From contig JAOAHN010000134.1 of NCBI GenBank assembly GCA_026415215.1, forward strand, positions 1 to 55,123: a stretch of DNA of 55,123 nucleotides, written 5' to 3'. The notes below the pieces were generated by a model. It ran no database searches and was not told the DNA's origin. It saw only the letters and a program-made list of their open reading frames with translations. Position 1 is the stretch's first letter. Each line of letters begins with the position of its first letter. Shown here one piece after another: positions 25,406 through 34,122 of this stretch. Source of the DNA: Candidatus Hydrogenedentota bacterium (GTDB taxonomy: Bacteria; Hydrogenedentota; Hydrogenedentia; Hydrogenedentales; Hydrogenedentaceae). The position numbers and the translations under genes were made by a program.

Positions 25406-27763
25406 TTACATCTCTATGTTAATTATCTTATACCCTTTCTTTTGACGAGCACATTCTATTGTATAGAAGTCACCATTAGTTCTTATCAAGATTCCACCCA
25501 AAGAATCTGTCCGTAATAAAGGGATTTTTTTATCTATTAGAATCTGCTTTACCTCACTTCTTACACCCCAAGAATTATAGAACTCATTTCCGGAACACAA
25601 TACTACTTCCGGATTGACAAGATTCAAAAAGTCATGGCTTAATGAATTTTTTAATCCGTGATGGGGAAGTTTCAAAATTGTGGCATTAGCCTCTAATCTC
25701 TCAAGGTTAGCCAGAGCTTTATTTACAGGAATATCTCCAGTTAATAATATGGAAAACCTCTTATAGCTTAACTTCGCTACTATGGAGTCTGAATTTGTAT
25801 CCTCTGAGGAGCTATCTCCAGAGTATAATATGTTCAATACCGCTCCACTTTTAAACTTTATGTTCTCTCCATCACTCGCCTTTCTCGATGGAATTTTTAG
25901 TGAGTGAGCGAGAGATAGAAGTTCCTTACCATTAGGGGTTGTATCGAAATTTTCTCCATAGATAAACTCTCCCACTTTGAAGTTTTTGATTACTTCGGTT
26001 AAGCCTCCAATGTGGTCATCATCAGAATGAGTAGCTATTATTGCATCAATCTTCTTTATTCCCCTGGCTCTGAGGATAGGTGCTACAACTTTTTTCCCCA
26101 TGTCTCTCTTCCCAGAATCTACCAGTATGTGCTCATTCCCATTGGAGTTAATGATAATTGCATCCCCATGGCTCACATCGAGCAAATTTATCTCCAAGCC
26201 ATTATCAGGTAGAATACCCTTCCAGACTGAGAGCAAGATCAGCACTGAGAGGAGAAAATAAATAAGTCTTCTACTCGAAAAATTCTCGAGAAGTTTATAC
26301 AAAAGATAGGACGAAACAAGAAAAGATAAGAAGCCGAGTTTAGACAACGAAGGAATGTTTAATAGTGCCCAGTTTTGACTTGCGCTCAACTTGCAAATTA
26401 CCTGAGATACATATAGAAAGAAGCTGGATATATAAATCATAGGTGTTGAGATTAATGGAGAGAACAGGAAAGGAACACAAACCAGACTACCAGCTAAGAA
26501 TATCCCCGTAAGGGGGACAACGAGAAGATTAGTGAGTGGAAATAACATATTTATTCTATTCGATAGGATACTCAAATGGGGAATTAGTAATATTTGACTC
26601 GCAAAAATTACTGCAAGATGTTTAGCAAGTGCAGGAGGCAGATACAGCTTTACCAGAAGTTTCCTGAATGGCTCGTAAAACACTAAAATGGAGAGCACTG
26701 CAAAAAAAGACATTTGTGTTCCTATGTCCCAAAGAAAATCTGGATTAAATGTGAGGATTCCGATTATGGCGATAGCAAGGGCTGAAAGAAGATCTACCCT
26801 TCGGTTAGTGAGAATATACAGAGATCCTACCGAAATCATAAAGAGGGCTCTTATTGAGGATCCGTGCAAACCCGATAACACTGAATAAATCGTGCAACTT
26901 AAAAGAGCCAGCATAGTAGATAAGGTTATCTTGTCTTTAAATATAAACTGAGAAATAGCATTTACAATGATGAAGATGATTCCAATGTGGAGTCCTGAAA
27001 TAGCGAGTATATGTGCAGTTCCCGAAAGTGCAAAATATTCTCTTTCTTCCCTGGTCAAATCGCTTCTATCTCCCAACCATAGAACTTTGACCAGTCCAAG
27101 AGTGTCTTGAGGTGCTATCTTAACAATCAATTTGTAAATTGAGTATCTCAGCTTGGATAACCAGTAGAAGGGTGAGAACGCTCTTGCTCCTTTAATTTCT
27201 ATGTTAGAATCGCGAGTAACTAACTGACTATAAATCCTGTGGGCTCTCAGATACTCTTCATATCCACTAATGTAAAAATTCGTGGGAGAAAGGTAAAGGG
27301 AGGATTTCCCGAGAACTTGTACTCTGTGATGAACAAAAATGGGCTTATTCCCCTGGTATACATAAACTATCATTTTGCCATTTACTTGTAGCCATTCTCC
27401 GCTTAAATTTCTTATTTTATTCACATCCAAAACAAAAGAAAATGCACTCTTTGCATTGGGCAAGGTTGTATCAATAACAACTCCATCTACCTCTATGTAA
27501 GAGTTAGGTTTCAGGGTAAGAATATATCTGAATAAATCATCTCCATCTTTAGGATACGGATTTAAAGAATATGTCAGGGTCCCTATCGATAGGAAAACAA
27601 TACCTATTTGGAAATGAGTAAATCTTTTACTTAGTAATAGGCAAATTAAGGAAAATAACAAAAGGGCTACTGAGGAAATTATCCCCAAATCAAATTTCCA
27701 ACTTATTATAATCCCCAAAACTAACCCGCACGATGCCCATACCCAATGCCTATTAAATATCAT
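25406..27763 (-). CDS. comEC: DNA uptake channel ComEC/Rec2
   Basis: ComEC forms the inner-membrane channel for single-stranded DNA in natural transformation. The 785-residue protein has all three parts: a short N-terminal membrane region and OB-like periplasmic domain (about 1-210), the Competence domain with many membrane helices (about 220-500, including LSGTAHILAISGLHIGI near 245) and a C-terminal metallo-beta-lactamase-like domain (about 525-770; DVSHGDAIII, ATHSDDDHIGG near 578, LLTGD and LPHHGLKNS). The metal-binding motif H-x-D-D-D-H is intact, so the nuclease-like domain may be active. Start by ATG without a clear ribosome-binding site. A DprA-like gene lies 5 kb away and a type II pseudopilin cluster 3 kb away. 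Confidence 0.95.
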   Translation of the reverse strand: MIFNRHWVWASCGLVLGIIISWKFDLGIISSVALLLFSLICLLLSKRFTHFQIGIVFLSIGTLTYSLNPYPKDGDDLFRYILTLKPNSYIEVDGVVIDTTLPNAKSAFSFVLDVNKIRNLSGEWLQVNGKMIVYVYQGNKPIFVHHRVQVLGKSSLYLSPTNFYISGYEEYLRAHRIYSQLVTRDSNIEIKGARAFSPFYWLSKLRYSIYKLIVKIAPQDTLGLVKVLWLGDRSDLTREEREYFALSGTAHILAISGLHIGIIFIIVNAISQFIFKDKITLSTMLALLSCTIYSVLSGLHGSSIRALFMISVGSLYILTNRRVDLLSALAIAIIGILTFNPDFLWDIGTQMSFFAVLSILVFYEPFRKLLVKLYLPPALAKHLAVIFASQILLIPHLSILSNRINMLFPLTNLLVVPLTGIFLAGSLVCVPFLFSPLISTPMIYISSFFLYVSQVICKLSASQNWALLNIPSLSKLGFLSFLVSSYLLYKLLENFSSRRLIYFLLSVLILLSVWKGILPDNGLEINLLDVSHGDAIIINSNGNEHILVDSGKRDMGKKVVAPILRARGIKKIDAIIATHSDDDHIGGLTEVIKNFKVGEFIYGENFDTTPNGKELLSLAHSLKIPSRKASDGENIKFKSGAVLNILYSGDSSSEDTNSDSIVAKLSYKRFSILLTGDIPVNKALANLERLEANATILKLPHHGLKNSLSHDFLNLVNPEVVLCSGNEFYNSWGVRSEVKQILIDKKIPLLRTDSLGGILIRTNGDFYTIECARQKKGYKIINIEM

Positions 27764-27778
27764 CTTAGAGTAGAGAGA

Positions 27779-27802
27779 TTTGTTTATAAATTTGTTTATA
27801 AA
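27779..27802. repeat. Perfect 12-bp tandem duplication at a stop codon
   Basis: TTTGTTTATAAA occurs twice head to tail (27779-27790, 27791-27802). It spans the stop codon of the oxidoreductase gene (27796-27798) and lies 16 bases before the comEC start, both read on the minus strand. Each copy holds TTTATAAA, so it may also contribute a -10-like element for comEC. Confidence 0.75.
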
Positions 27803-28818
27803 TTATCATTATTAGGAGATATTTCAGACTTTGCTCGTTCAAGGACTTCAGTGATCTTTACTGGAACACCTCCCAATTTTTTGCTCTCCTCTGCAGATTC
27901 CATGAAAGCAAATATTTCTATCGTCTCTTGTGGGGATACAGGTGGGACTCTTGTCTTAAAAAAGTTCGCGATTTCCTTTGCAAGTTCTACATAATCATCC
28001 CCTCCGCTATCTTGCTTGGCTGTGCCTTTTTCACCGAATGCAATTACTTGATGAGGTAATTCGCCCTTTCTTAAGCCCACCAACACCCCTACTTTACCGT
28101 CTTTCCATACGCCTGTGACCACATCTGTATCAGGTGTATGAGTTCTCGTTACAGTTTCACACCCCACACCCATAACCGCAAATAGAGCTTCAGTAGGATG
28201 AATGCCATACCAAAAGAGGTCAGGATGATGCGGTTCAATGTGGCAAGGTCCATAAGAAATTACGGTGTGAATAGTGCCAATATCTACATCTTTCAGCCTT
28301 TTGAGGGTGGTATAAAATCTATAAGCAGAGCTTGAGAACCATGGAACACCATATTTATTTCCTAACATTTCAATCATTAAAGCATCTTTAAGCGAACCTG
28401 CAAGAGGCTTGTCGATAAATACAGGTTTTTTCGCCTTGAATATAACCTTAACTTGCTCCAAGTGGACTCTACCATCCACACTTGTAAGCAAAATTGCATC
28501 TACTCTTTGGCATACCTCTTCAATTGAATTTACTATTTCAACTCCGAATTCCTCCCTTAGTCTCTCAGTAAATTTTTCTACTCGGGTATAACTCGCCTCC
28601 ACATCTGGGCTACCACCAGGGTAACCCACAATTATCCTGAAGCCGGGAATGTATTTAGGGTTTTCAGGTTTATTAAATATCTCTGCAAAAGCAATAACAT
28701 GCGAGGTATCTAATCCTACCATACCTATCTTTATGAGATCCTCAGGGTATATAGTGGAGAATAAAAGAAAAGATAATATTAGAGAGATAGAAATTTTTCC
28801 AAAGAGACGAATCATATT
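27796..28818 (-). CDS. Exported Gfo/Idh/MocA-like oxidoreductase
   Basis: A 340-residue protein of the Gfo/Idh/MocA superfamily, whose members are NAD(P)-dependent and act on sugars or related polyols. The N-terminal Rossmann part shows IKIGMVGLDTSH near residue 28, DAILLTSVDGRVHLEQ near 120 and KKPVFIDKPLAGSLKDA near 140 (the EKP-type motif, here DKP). The C-terminal part is beta-rich (HHPDLFWYGIHPTEALFAVMG). ATG at 28818 is chosen over 28911: AGGG lies about ten bases upstream and the protein then begins with a signal peptide (MIRLFGKISISLILSFLLFS). GxGxxG is altered to GLDTSH, so cofactor use may be weak. It is followed by comEC at a 32-base distance. Confidence 0.82.
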   Translation of the reverse strand, partial: NMIRLFGKISISLILSFLLFSTIYPEDLIKIGMVGLDTSHVIAFAEIFNKPENPKYIPGFRIIVGYPGGSPDVEASYTRVEKFTERLREEFGVEIVNSIEEVCQRVDAILLTSVDGRVHLEQVKVIFKAKKPVFIDKPLAGSLKDALMIEMLGNKYGVPWFSSSAYRFYTTLKRLKDVDIGTIHTVISYGPCHIEPHHPDLFWYGIHPTEALFAVMGVGCETVTRTHTPDTDVVTGVWKDGKVGVLVGLRKGELPHQVIAFGEKGTAKQDSGGDDYVELAKEIANFFKTRVPPVSPQETIEIFAFMESAEESKKLGGVPVKITEVLERAKSEISPNNDNL

Positions 28819-29394
28819 ACATACCCTATCCTCTAAATTGGTTAATATAGGTTTCGTAGCATTGATCATCGGAACATAACTCATAGAGAGACTTCCCTCA
28901 GATAATACCATATTCCGTATATTAACCTCGCTATAATATCTCTACTATCCACCGTTGAGTTATTCGACTAATCTATTTCCCTTCGATGTATATCCTCATC
29001 AAAGGGTACTCTCCGGATACTCTATCCCCACAAATTATACTTTCCACATTCTTTATTCCAATCTTGACATTTCTTCATCCACATCCATAAACTCCCTCTC
29101 CACATTTTCAACACTTCCAGTATTTTCTGTGAACTCAAATCCATATCTCACCTGCTGGCATATAGCTTACTCATCTAAAGCATTTAGAACCGCCCCCAAC
29201 TAACGCAAAAGGGAGACTTTGTAACTAAGGCTTCCTGCTTTTCCCTTTTCTCTACCCCTATCCAATTTTAACCTAATCGCAGACCCAAAATTAATGTATA
29301 GCATTTTATAAAAGAAAGTTAGGTTCTACTCTTTCATAAGCTATTTCCATATAAATCTCAGGCATTGCTTGAGTAATTGAATTGATGAGTATAA
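28819..29394. other. Intergenic region with hairpins and a possible gene relic
   Basis: No convincing gene. On the minus strand a 32-codon frame (GTG 29151 to TAA 29053) encodes an acidic, protein-like stretch ending MDVDEEMSRLE, but it lacks a ribosome-binding site and could be the tail of a decayed gene. CCCTTCGATG (28979-28988) and CATCAAAGGG (28997-29006) form a 10-bp hairpin that pairs fully (one G-U) only in the minus-strand RNA. AAAAGGGA (29207-29214) pairs with TCCCTTTT (29242-29249). CTCAGGC/GCTTGAG (29357-29373) may be a weak terminator past the TRAP binding-protein gene. Confidence 0.35.
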
Positions 29395-30429
29395 CTATCT
29401 ACTCAAGTCTTGAATCAATCTTTGAGTCTCTGCAAGTATTTCCGCGCGAGGTAATCCATCATTTACAGAGAGATAGTCCTGAACAGAGAGCTGAACTGCG
29501 TTTTTCCATTTCTCCTGTTCTTCCACTGACATAGGAATGATTTCACGAGCCATCTCCATAATGTATTTTATTGCTTCTTCGTCATCTTTTAACCAGCCTT
29601 CTCCATGTTTATCTACCCACTCTTCACTAACTTTAGTAAAAACATCTCTAATATCTTGTGGCAAAGATTCCCACTTTGCTTTATTTATAACCACAAACAT
29701 CGCAGTGGTATAGCCAATACACCGCGAGTCCGTAACATACTTAATAACCTCTCCTTGTCTCCATCCCTTCAATGTTTCCATCGGACAGAAGGTCGCATCC
29801 ACTATCCCCCCTTGGAGCGCATCATAAGTTTCTGACTGTGTCATCACCACCGGTTGTCCACCAAGCTTTTCTACTATCTTGGCGACGAACCCAGTACAGC
29901 GTATTCTCAATCCCTTAAGGTCCTCAAGCGTTCGAACAGGTTTTTTAGATGCAAGTATACCGGGCCCGTGCGCATGAACATATAAAAGATGCACATCTTT
30001 AATTTCTTCAGGCTGGAACTTTTTAACAATTTCATTAGCTACACGAGTAGCAACCATACCATTGGGATAGCCGAGAGGCAGGTCTAATACTTCTAAAAGA
30101 GGAAATCTCCTGGGAGTGTAAGCGAAACAACTCATTCCAATGTCAATATCACCATTAACTACCCTTTCATAACATTGTTCAGCCTTTGTAAGCAAACTAC
30201 CTGGATAAAGTGCAATTTTCACTTTTCGACCAGTGCGAGTTTCTATCTCTTTAGCCCAACTCTCTGCCAGTTTGCATTGAGTATGTGTTGGGGGAAAAAA
30301 CACACTATAAGTCAGTCTTATAGGTGTTATCTCCGGCAGGGAAGGTTTAATTTGTTCTACTTTATTACCGCAACCCGAAGCAACAAGACCCACATAAATA
30401 CTTATGAGGAGCATCGAGAAAAAAAGCAT
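29395..30429 (-). CDS. dctP: TRAP-type transporter substrate-binding protein, orphan
   Basis: DctP-family proteins bind organic acids (often C4-dicarboxylates, sugar acids or sialic acid) in the periplasm for TRAP transporters. The protein shows the family fold throughout: [40 protein letters not shown], the [21 protein letters not shown] block, [14 protein letters not shown] with the conserved Arg, [11 protein letters not shown] and the C-terminal helices. ATG at 30429 starts directly with a signal peptide ending LVASGC, a lipobox-like site, so it may be lipid-anchored; a GTG at 30450 is also possible. The membrane subunits DctQ and DctM are not in the window on either side, so partners must be encoded elsewhere. 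Confidence 0.88.
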   Translation of the reverse strand: MLFFSMLLISIYVGLVASGCGNKVEQIKPSLPEITPIRLTYSVFFPPTHTQCKLAESWAKEIETRTGRKVKIALYPGSLLTKAEQCYERVVNGDIDIGMSCFAYTPRRFPLLEVLDLPLGYPNGMVATRVANEIVKKFQPEEIKDVHLLYVHAHGPGILASKKPVRTLEDLKGLRIRCTGFVAKIVEKLGGQPVVMTQSETYDALQGGIVDATFCPMETLKGWRQGEVIKYVTDSRCIGYTTAMFVVINKAKWESLPQDIRDVFTKVSEEWVDKHGEGWLKDDEEAIKYIMEMAREIIPMSVEEQEKWKNAVQLSVQDYLSVNDGLPRAEILAETQRLIQDLSR

Positions 30430-30450
30430 ATTCTCTACCGTTCTCCACAC

Positions 30451-30997
30451 CCATATTCGGGAATTAAGTTAGTATGACACATTTCAAAAGTTTATTTTCT
30501 ACTATTTTATAAATAGTATTCAAACTTTTGGATTGCTTAAGGGAAAAATATTGCACCTTTCTGAAAAGCAATGTAATTCTTCAATCTTATAAGGTTCCAT
30601 TGGAATTAATCAACTTTTCTGATCATATAGAGAGATGAGTGGTTCAAGATTTGATATGAGAGAGAGAAAGAATACAATGTAGCTAACTCAAGTTTTATAC
30701 CTTAGAGAGTAGATATGGAGTTAGCCTACTTATTTGTATAAAGACATAAATAGATGTGAAATCCGATTTAAGGTGCTGAGAACATACTGAAAACGCTGTA
30801 AACTTAATAGAGGATAATAATACAGAACAATGCAATAACAAACGCTGTTTTGAAGAACAGTAATAAGCAACTCTTATCAACCTTAATTTATGTCTATATT
30901 TTAGCGATTTCCAAACTAAATTAATATAGGTAAGTCTCACATTAGGTTGACGCTTTGCGTTATAATAATACTAAGAGATTAATAAAAGGAGCATGTT
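30451..30997. other. Divergent intergenic region before the type II secretion cluster
   Basis: About 550 bases between dctP (minus) and gspG (plus) with no gene seen. It contains the long hairpin at 30485-30530, a direct repeat AAACGCTGT (30791-30799 and 30840-30848) and a TATAAT at 30961-30966, 31 bases before the gspG start, which is a likely -10 box; no clear -35 box is present. The length leaves room for regulation of the secretion operon. Confidence 0.45.
30485..30530. repeat. Two-part inverted repeat (long hairpin)
   Basis: CAAAAGTTT (30485-30493) pairs with AAACTTTTG (30522-30530), and inside it ACTATTT (30501-30507) pairs with AAATAGT (30511-30517) around a 3-base loop. Both arms are perfect. 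It lies about 55-100 bases upstream of the dctP start, so it could be in its leader RNA or be a protein-binding site. Confidence 0.6.
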
Positions 30998-31396
30998 ATG
31001 TCCAGATATTCTGGTTTTACATTGATTGAATTGATATTGGTAACAATAATAATAGGTATACTTGCAGGGATGGTAGTGATGAATTACGGGGGGAGGGTTC
31101 GAGAGGCGCAAGTCCGTGCGGCAAAGGGGGATATAGCAACACTGAGTAATGCGGTAGATCTATATGCACTGGACCACAATGATAAGTATCCAAACTCACT
31201 TGAGGATCTTGTTAGTGGCGAAAGGAAATATGTAAGAGAACTCAAACCCGACCCTTGGGGCAATCCTTATGTTTACAAACCACCTACAGACCCACTTAAG
31301 GCGGACTATGTTATTTTTTCTGCTGGACCGGATGGTGTGCCTGGGAATGAAGATGATGTTACATCTACATCTAAGGATAAGTCAACCGCATCATAA
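30998..31396 (+). CDS. gspG: Type II secretion major pseudopilin
   Basis: GspG builds the short periplasmic pseudopilus that pushes substrates through the secretin. The 132-residue protein has the prepilin cleavage site SG^FTLIE (Gly6, Phe7, Glu at +5), the hydrophobic helix and the GspG-specific C-terminal half: NAVDLYALDHNDKYPNSLEDL, KPDPWGNPYVYKPP, YVIFSAGPDGVPGNEDDV with the calcium-binding acidic loop. AAAGGAG is six bases before the ATG. It is the first gene of the cluster; a TATAAT lies 31 bases upstream. A sequence like this is close to canonical, so secretion through the system is credible. Confidence 0.95.
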   Translation: MSRYSGFTLIELILVTIIIGILAGMVVMNYGGRVREAQVRAAKGDIATLSNAVDLYALDHNDKYPNSLEDLVSGERKYVRELKPDPWGNPYVYKPPTDPLKADYVIFSAGPDGVPGNEDDVTSTSKDKSTAS

Positions 31397-31413
31397 ATAA
31401 TCTTTCTATAAAA

Positions 31414-31944
31414 GTGAGCTTTACTTTTGACTTGAGCTATCCAAGGAACGAAAACACGAGAGGTTTTACTCTGTTAGAGTTAGTTGTTGTTACAGCTTTC
31501 ATAGCAGTCCTAACAGGGATGATAGTACCAATCTATAATCGAGCTATGTATTCTCTTCGGGTCAGGAACACCATCCAAGAAATTACCTCAACAATAAGGT
31601 ATGCCCAAGAAAAAGCGGTAGCAGAGTCTCGTGAGTTTAGGATTCTTATAGACGAGAAAAACAACGAAATTAGAACAGTCCGATTAGTGGAGATAAAGGG
31701 GGATAAGAAGGAGTTTGAACCAATCTCGGATAATGAAGGCGGTGTTTCTATCAAATTACCAGATACAGTAAAGATTTCCCGTGTAAATGCTGGGAGAGAT
31801 AGAACATTGGGAATGTATTACATTTCTTGCTATCCGAGTGGAGCTTCTGACCCAGCCCAAATAGAGATTCAAACTGCAGATAGAGCTCATAGGAGAATAG
31901 TCATAAAGTCATTAGGTGCTCTGGGGAGATTTGAGGTTAAATGA
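31414..31944 (+). CDS. gspH: GspH-like minor pseudopilin
   Basis: A 176-residue minor pseudopilin. The prepilin site is RG^FTLLE at Gly17/Phe18, after a rather long 17-residue leader that begins with a GTG codon at 31414. The body (IRYAQEKAVAESREFRILIDEKNNEIRTV) matches the GspH/FimT pattern. No clear ribosome-binding site is seen; coupling to gspG, 17 bases upstream, may help. The stop overlaps the next start by four bases (ATGA). In the T2SS, GspH joins the tip complex of the pseudopilus. Confidence 0.85.
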   Translation: MSFTFDLSYPRNENTRGFTLLELVVVTAFIAVLTGMIVPIYNRAMYSLRVRNTIQEITSTIRYAQEKAVAESREFRILIDEKNNEIRTVRLVEIKGDKKEFEPISDNEGGVSIKLPDTVKISRVNAGRDRTLGMYYISCYPSGASDPAQIEIQTADRAHRRIVIKSLGALGRFEVK

Positions 31945-32417
31945 ATGTGGACTCCTCAAGAAATCCACTGGGCTATATACTTTTTGAGGTTCTATTTTCG
32001 CTTGCTCTACTGAGCATAGCGGGAATGACTTTGCAATCCGCATTAAGGCAGGCGATTTTAACTCGTGGACAGGCGGAAGATTACACAACTGCAAGATTCC
32101 TTCTTAACAAAGTAATATCTGAGATAGAGTTAAGACCACAACTCGTGGAAGAGGAGAAAGAGGGAACTTTTTCATCTCCTTATGAACGGTTTTCTTATAA
32201 GTGGAAAATATCTAAGTTATCAGTGCCTATGCCTCAGCTTCCTTCAACATTACCTCCTGGAATGAAGGAAAGTCTTGAAAGCCAATTTAAAGATTATATG
32301 GCAAAAGTCGATTTGTCCATTATATGGCACAGAGCTGGGATGAAGTTTGAAATCAAAACCCAGACCCTATACCAACCCGAGAAGTTATGGCTACCTCCAG
32401 AGGAAAGAGATAAGTAG
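31941..32417 (+). CDS. gspI: GspI-like minor pseudopilin
   Basis: A 158-residue pseudopilin with cleavage site LG^YILFEVLFSLALLSIAGM (Gly11; Glu at +5). The short, helix-rich body with ARFLLNKVISEIELRP follows the GspI pattern. ATG overlaps the gspH stop by four bases, which shows translational coupling. In known systems I, J and K form the pseudopilus tip. The individual letter is given by gene order as much as by sequence. Confidence 0.8.
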   Translation: MNVDSSRNPLGYILFEVLFSLALLSIAGMTLQSALRQAILTRGQAEDYTTARFLLNKVISEIELRPQLVEEEKEGTFSSPYERFSYKWKISKLSVPMPQLPSTLPPGMKESLESQFKDYMAKVDLSIIWHRAGMKFEIKTQTLYQPEKLWLPPEERDK

Positions 32418-32423
32418 TGTAAA

Positions 32424-33167
32424 ATGACGAAAGAGAAACAGGCAGGAAATATTTGGATAGGTGGATTTACTCTGATGGAGCTCCTCGTAGCCAGTGCTGT
32501 GCTTAGCATTGTATTATCTTCAGTTTACATACTTTTCCATTCCTCAATCCGAACTTGGAAAAGGTTAGAAACCGGAACAAATCCCGAGCAAGATGCCCGG
32601 CTTGTCATGAGGTTAATATCCAGAGATGTGAACAATATCATTGCTTCAGCTGGACACTTATTTGAGGGTGACGATAAATCTATGGTGTTGTTCACCACGG
32701 TGGAACCCTTGAATAAAGAAGCTGGTGAAGGAACCCATTTGATGAGGATTGAGTATAGGTATGACAGAACCAATAAAGAGTTAGAGAGAGAAGAGGCATT
32801 AGTAGAGACTGCTTTGCCAAAATTTCCTCAACCAGGAAAGGAGCTTGACAGAAGCAGAGTTAAGTTAAAGAAGAAAAAGAAATTCACAATAGCAAACAAT
32901 GTTGAGGATTTCGAAATATCTTATATTTGGGTGCCTCTTTCAGAAATGCAGAACTCAGAAGAACCGCCCGAGCCGATAGAGCCGATTAAATTAAAGAAGC
33001 ACAAACTTTGCTGGTGGTTACCACAGGGAATAGAAATTAAGTTCTCTTTAAAAACCCCAGATAAACTCAATGAGAAAACTGAGTTTGTCGAAACTTTTCC
33101 TATCAGAGCACCATCAGCACATTTAACTAAAGCACAGATTCAAAAACTAATAGATAGTTTAGAATGA
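32424..33167 (+). CDS. gspJ: GspJ-like minor pseudopilin
   Basis: A 247-residue pseudopilin. The cleavage site is GG^FTLMELLVASAVLSIVLSSVY (Gly14; Glu at +5), followed by the GspJ-typical stretch RLETGTNPEQDARLVMRLISRDVNNI. The body is beta-rich and has a lysine-rich segment (KLKKKKKF, near residue 150). It starts six bases after gspI and lies one base before gspK. It is longer than Proteobacterial GspJ. Confidence 0.82.
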   Translation: MTKEKQAGNIWIGGFTLMELLVASAVLSIVLSSVYILFHSSIRTWKRLETGTNPEQDARLVMRLISRDVNNIIASAGHLFEGDDKSMVLFTTVEPLNKEAGEGTHLMRIEYRYDRTNKELEREEALVETALPKFPQPGKELDRSRVKLKKKKKFTIANNVEDFEISYIWVPLSEMQNSEEPPEPIEPIKLKKHKLCWWLPQGIEIKFSLKTPDKLNEKTEFVETFPIRAPSAHLTKAQIQKLIDSLE

Positions 33168-33168
33168 T

Positions 33169-34122
33169 ATGAAATTGGTTCAGAGTAAAAAAATAGTAGG
33201 GTTTGTTTTAGTTTCGGTAATGTGGATTATTGTGTTGTTGACAATAATAGTAACAGGATTTGGTAGAAGAGTAATGTTGGACCGCCGAGCTTCCGCCTAT
33301 TCTCTCGACATAGAAGTCGCTCGTTCATTGGCACATTCTGCGGTTCAGAGGGGAATTATGGAATTGAGGAATAAAATTATTACCGACGCTCTCAAGCCGG
33401 ATGAGATGGGTTGCACTTATTTAGGTCAACCATGGGCAAAAGTTACCAGTTTAATTAAAGATTTGAATTTGCTGGAACTTGAAAATTTAGGTGAAGAGGA
33501 CGATGTATTTTTTCAAATAATTGATGAGGAAAGGAAAATAAATTTGAACTCATCTCCGACAGAGATTTTGGACGAGGTTTCCGGCATAAGCAAGAGTGTA
33601 ATAAGGCAAATTCTTAAAAGGAGAACAGAACCTGTTCATTCTGAAGAGGGCATTACACCGTTCCAGGTAGAAGAGGAGTTAAGATACTTACGAGGCGTAG
33701 AGGAAGAAGATTGGTACGGCACCGAGCGGAAAGTTGGCTTAAAGGATATGTTTACCGTCTATGGTGATGGGAAAATTAATCTTAACACTGCTTCAGAGAG
33801 CGTTCTTAAATGCATACCGAAGTTAGGAGATGAATCTATTCGTAGGATCTTGGGCTTTAGAGCGGGTCCGGATGGCGAAGTAGGGACATCAGATGACAGG
33901 GGATTCAAAAATATATTAGATGTCCAGGAGAAAATCAAACTCAAAGACGATTCTTTGGATGCAATAAATAGATATTGCAAGTTTAATTCATCTTGCTATA
34001 GGATAATTGGCGAAGCAACCCTTAGAAACGGGAAGGTTCGCGTTCGCTGTTACGCTGTTGTATATGTAGAAGCTACTAACGCCAATCTTGTTAGATGGCA
34101 GGAGGAAACCATTGGTGTTTAA
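33169..34122 (+). CDS. gspK: GspK-like minor pseudopilin
   Basis: GspK caps the pseudopilus tip. The 317-residue protein starts with a prepilin site VG^FVLVSVMWIIVLLTIIVTG in which the usual Glu at +5 is Ser, as is normal for GspK. The large second domain has two helix-hairpin-helix-like blocks: INLNSSPTEILDEVSGISKSVI near residue 125 and INLNTASESVLKCIPKLGDESI near 204. GPDGEVGTSDD near 237 resembles the acidic loop of GspG. The start is two bases after the gspJ stop. The assignment is firm because the SAM/HhH domain is diagnostic. Confidence 0.9.
   Translation: MKLVQSKKIVGFVLVSVMWIIVLLTIIVTGFGRRVMLDRRASAYSLDIEVARSLAHSAVQRGIMELRNKIITDALKPDEMGCTYLGQPWAKVTSLIKDLNLLELENLGEEDDVFFQIIDEERKINLNSSPTEILDEVSGISKSVIRQILKRRTEPVHSEEGITPFQVEEELRYLRGVEEEDWYGTERKVGLKDMFTVYGDGKINLNTASESVLKCIPKLGDESIRRILGFRAGPDGEVGTSDDRGFKNILDVQEKIKLKDDSLDAINRYCKFNSSCYRIIGEATLRNGKVRVRCYAVVYVEATNANLVRWQEETIGV

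Noticed and set aside
28955-29203. Plus-strand 82-residue frame in the dctP/oxidoreductase gap
   Set aside because: No ribosome-binding site, low-complexity composition, and it overlaps a more protein-like frame on the other strand.
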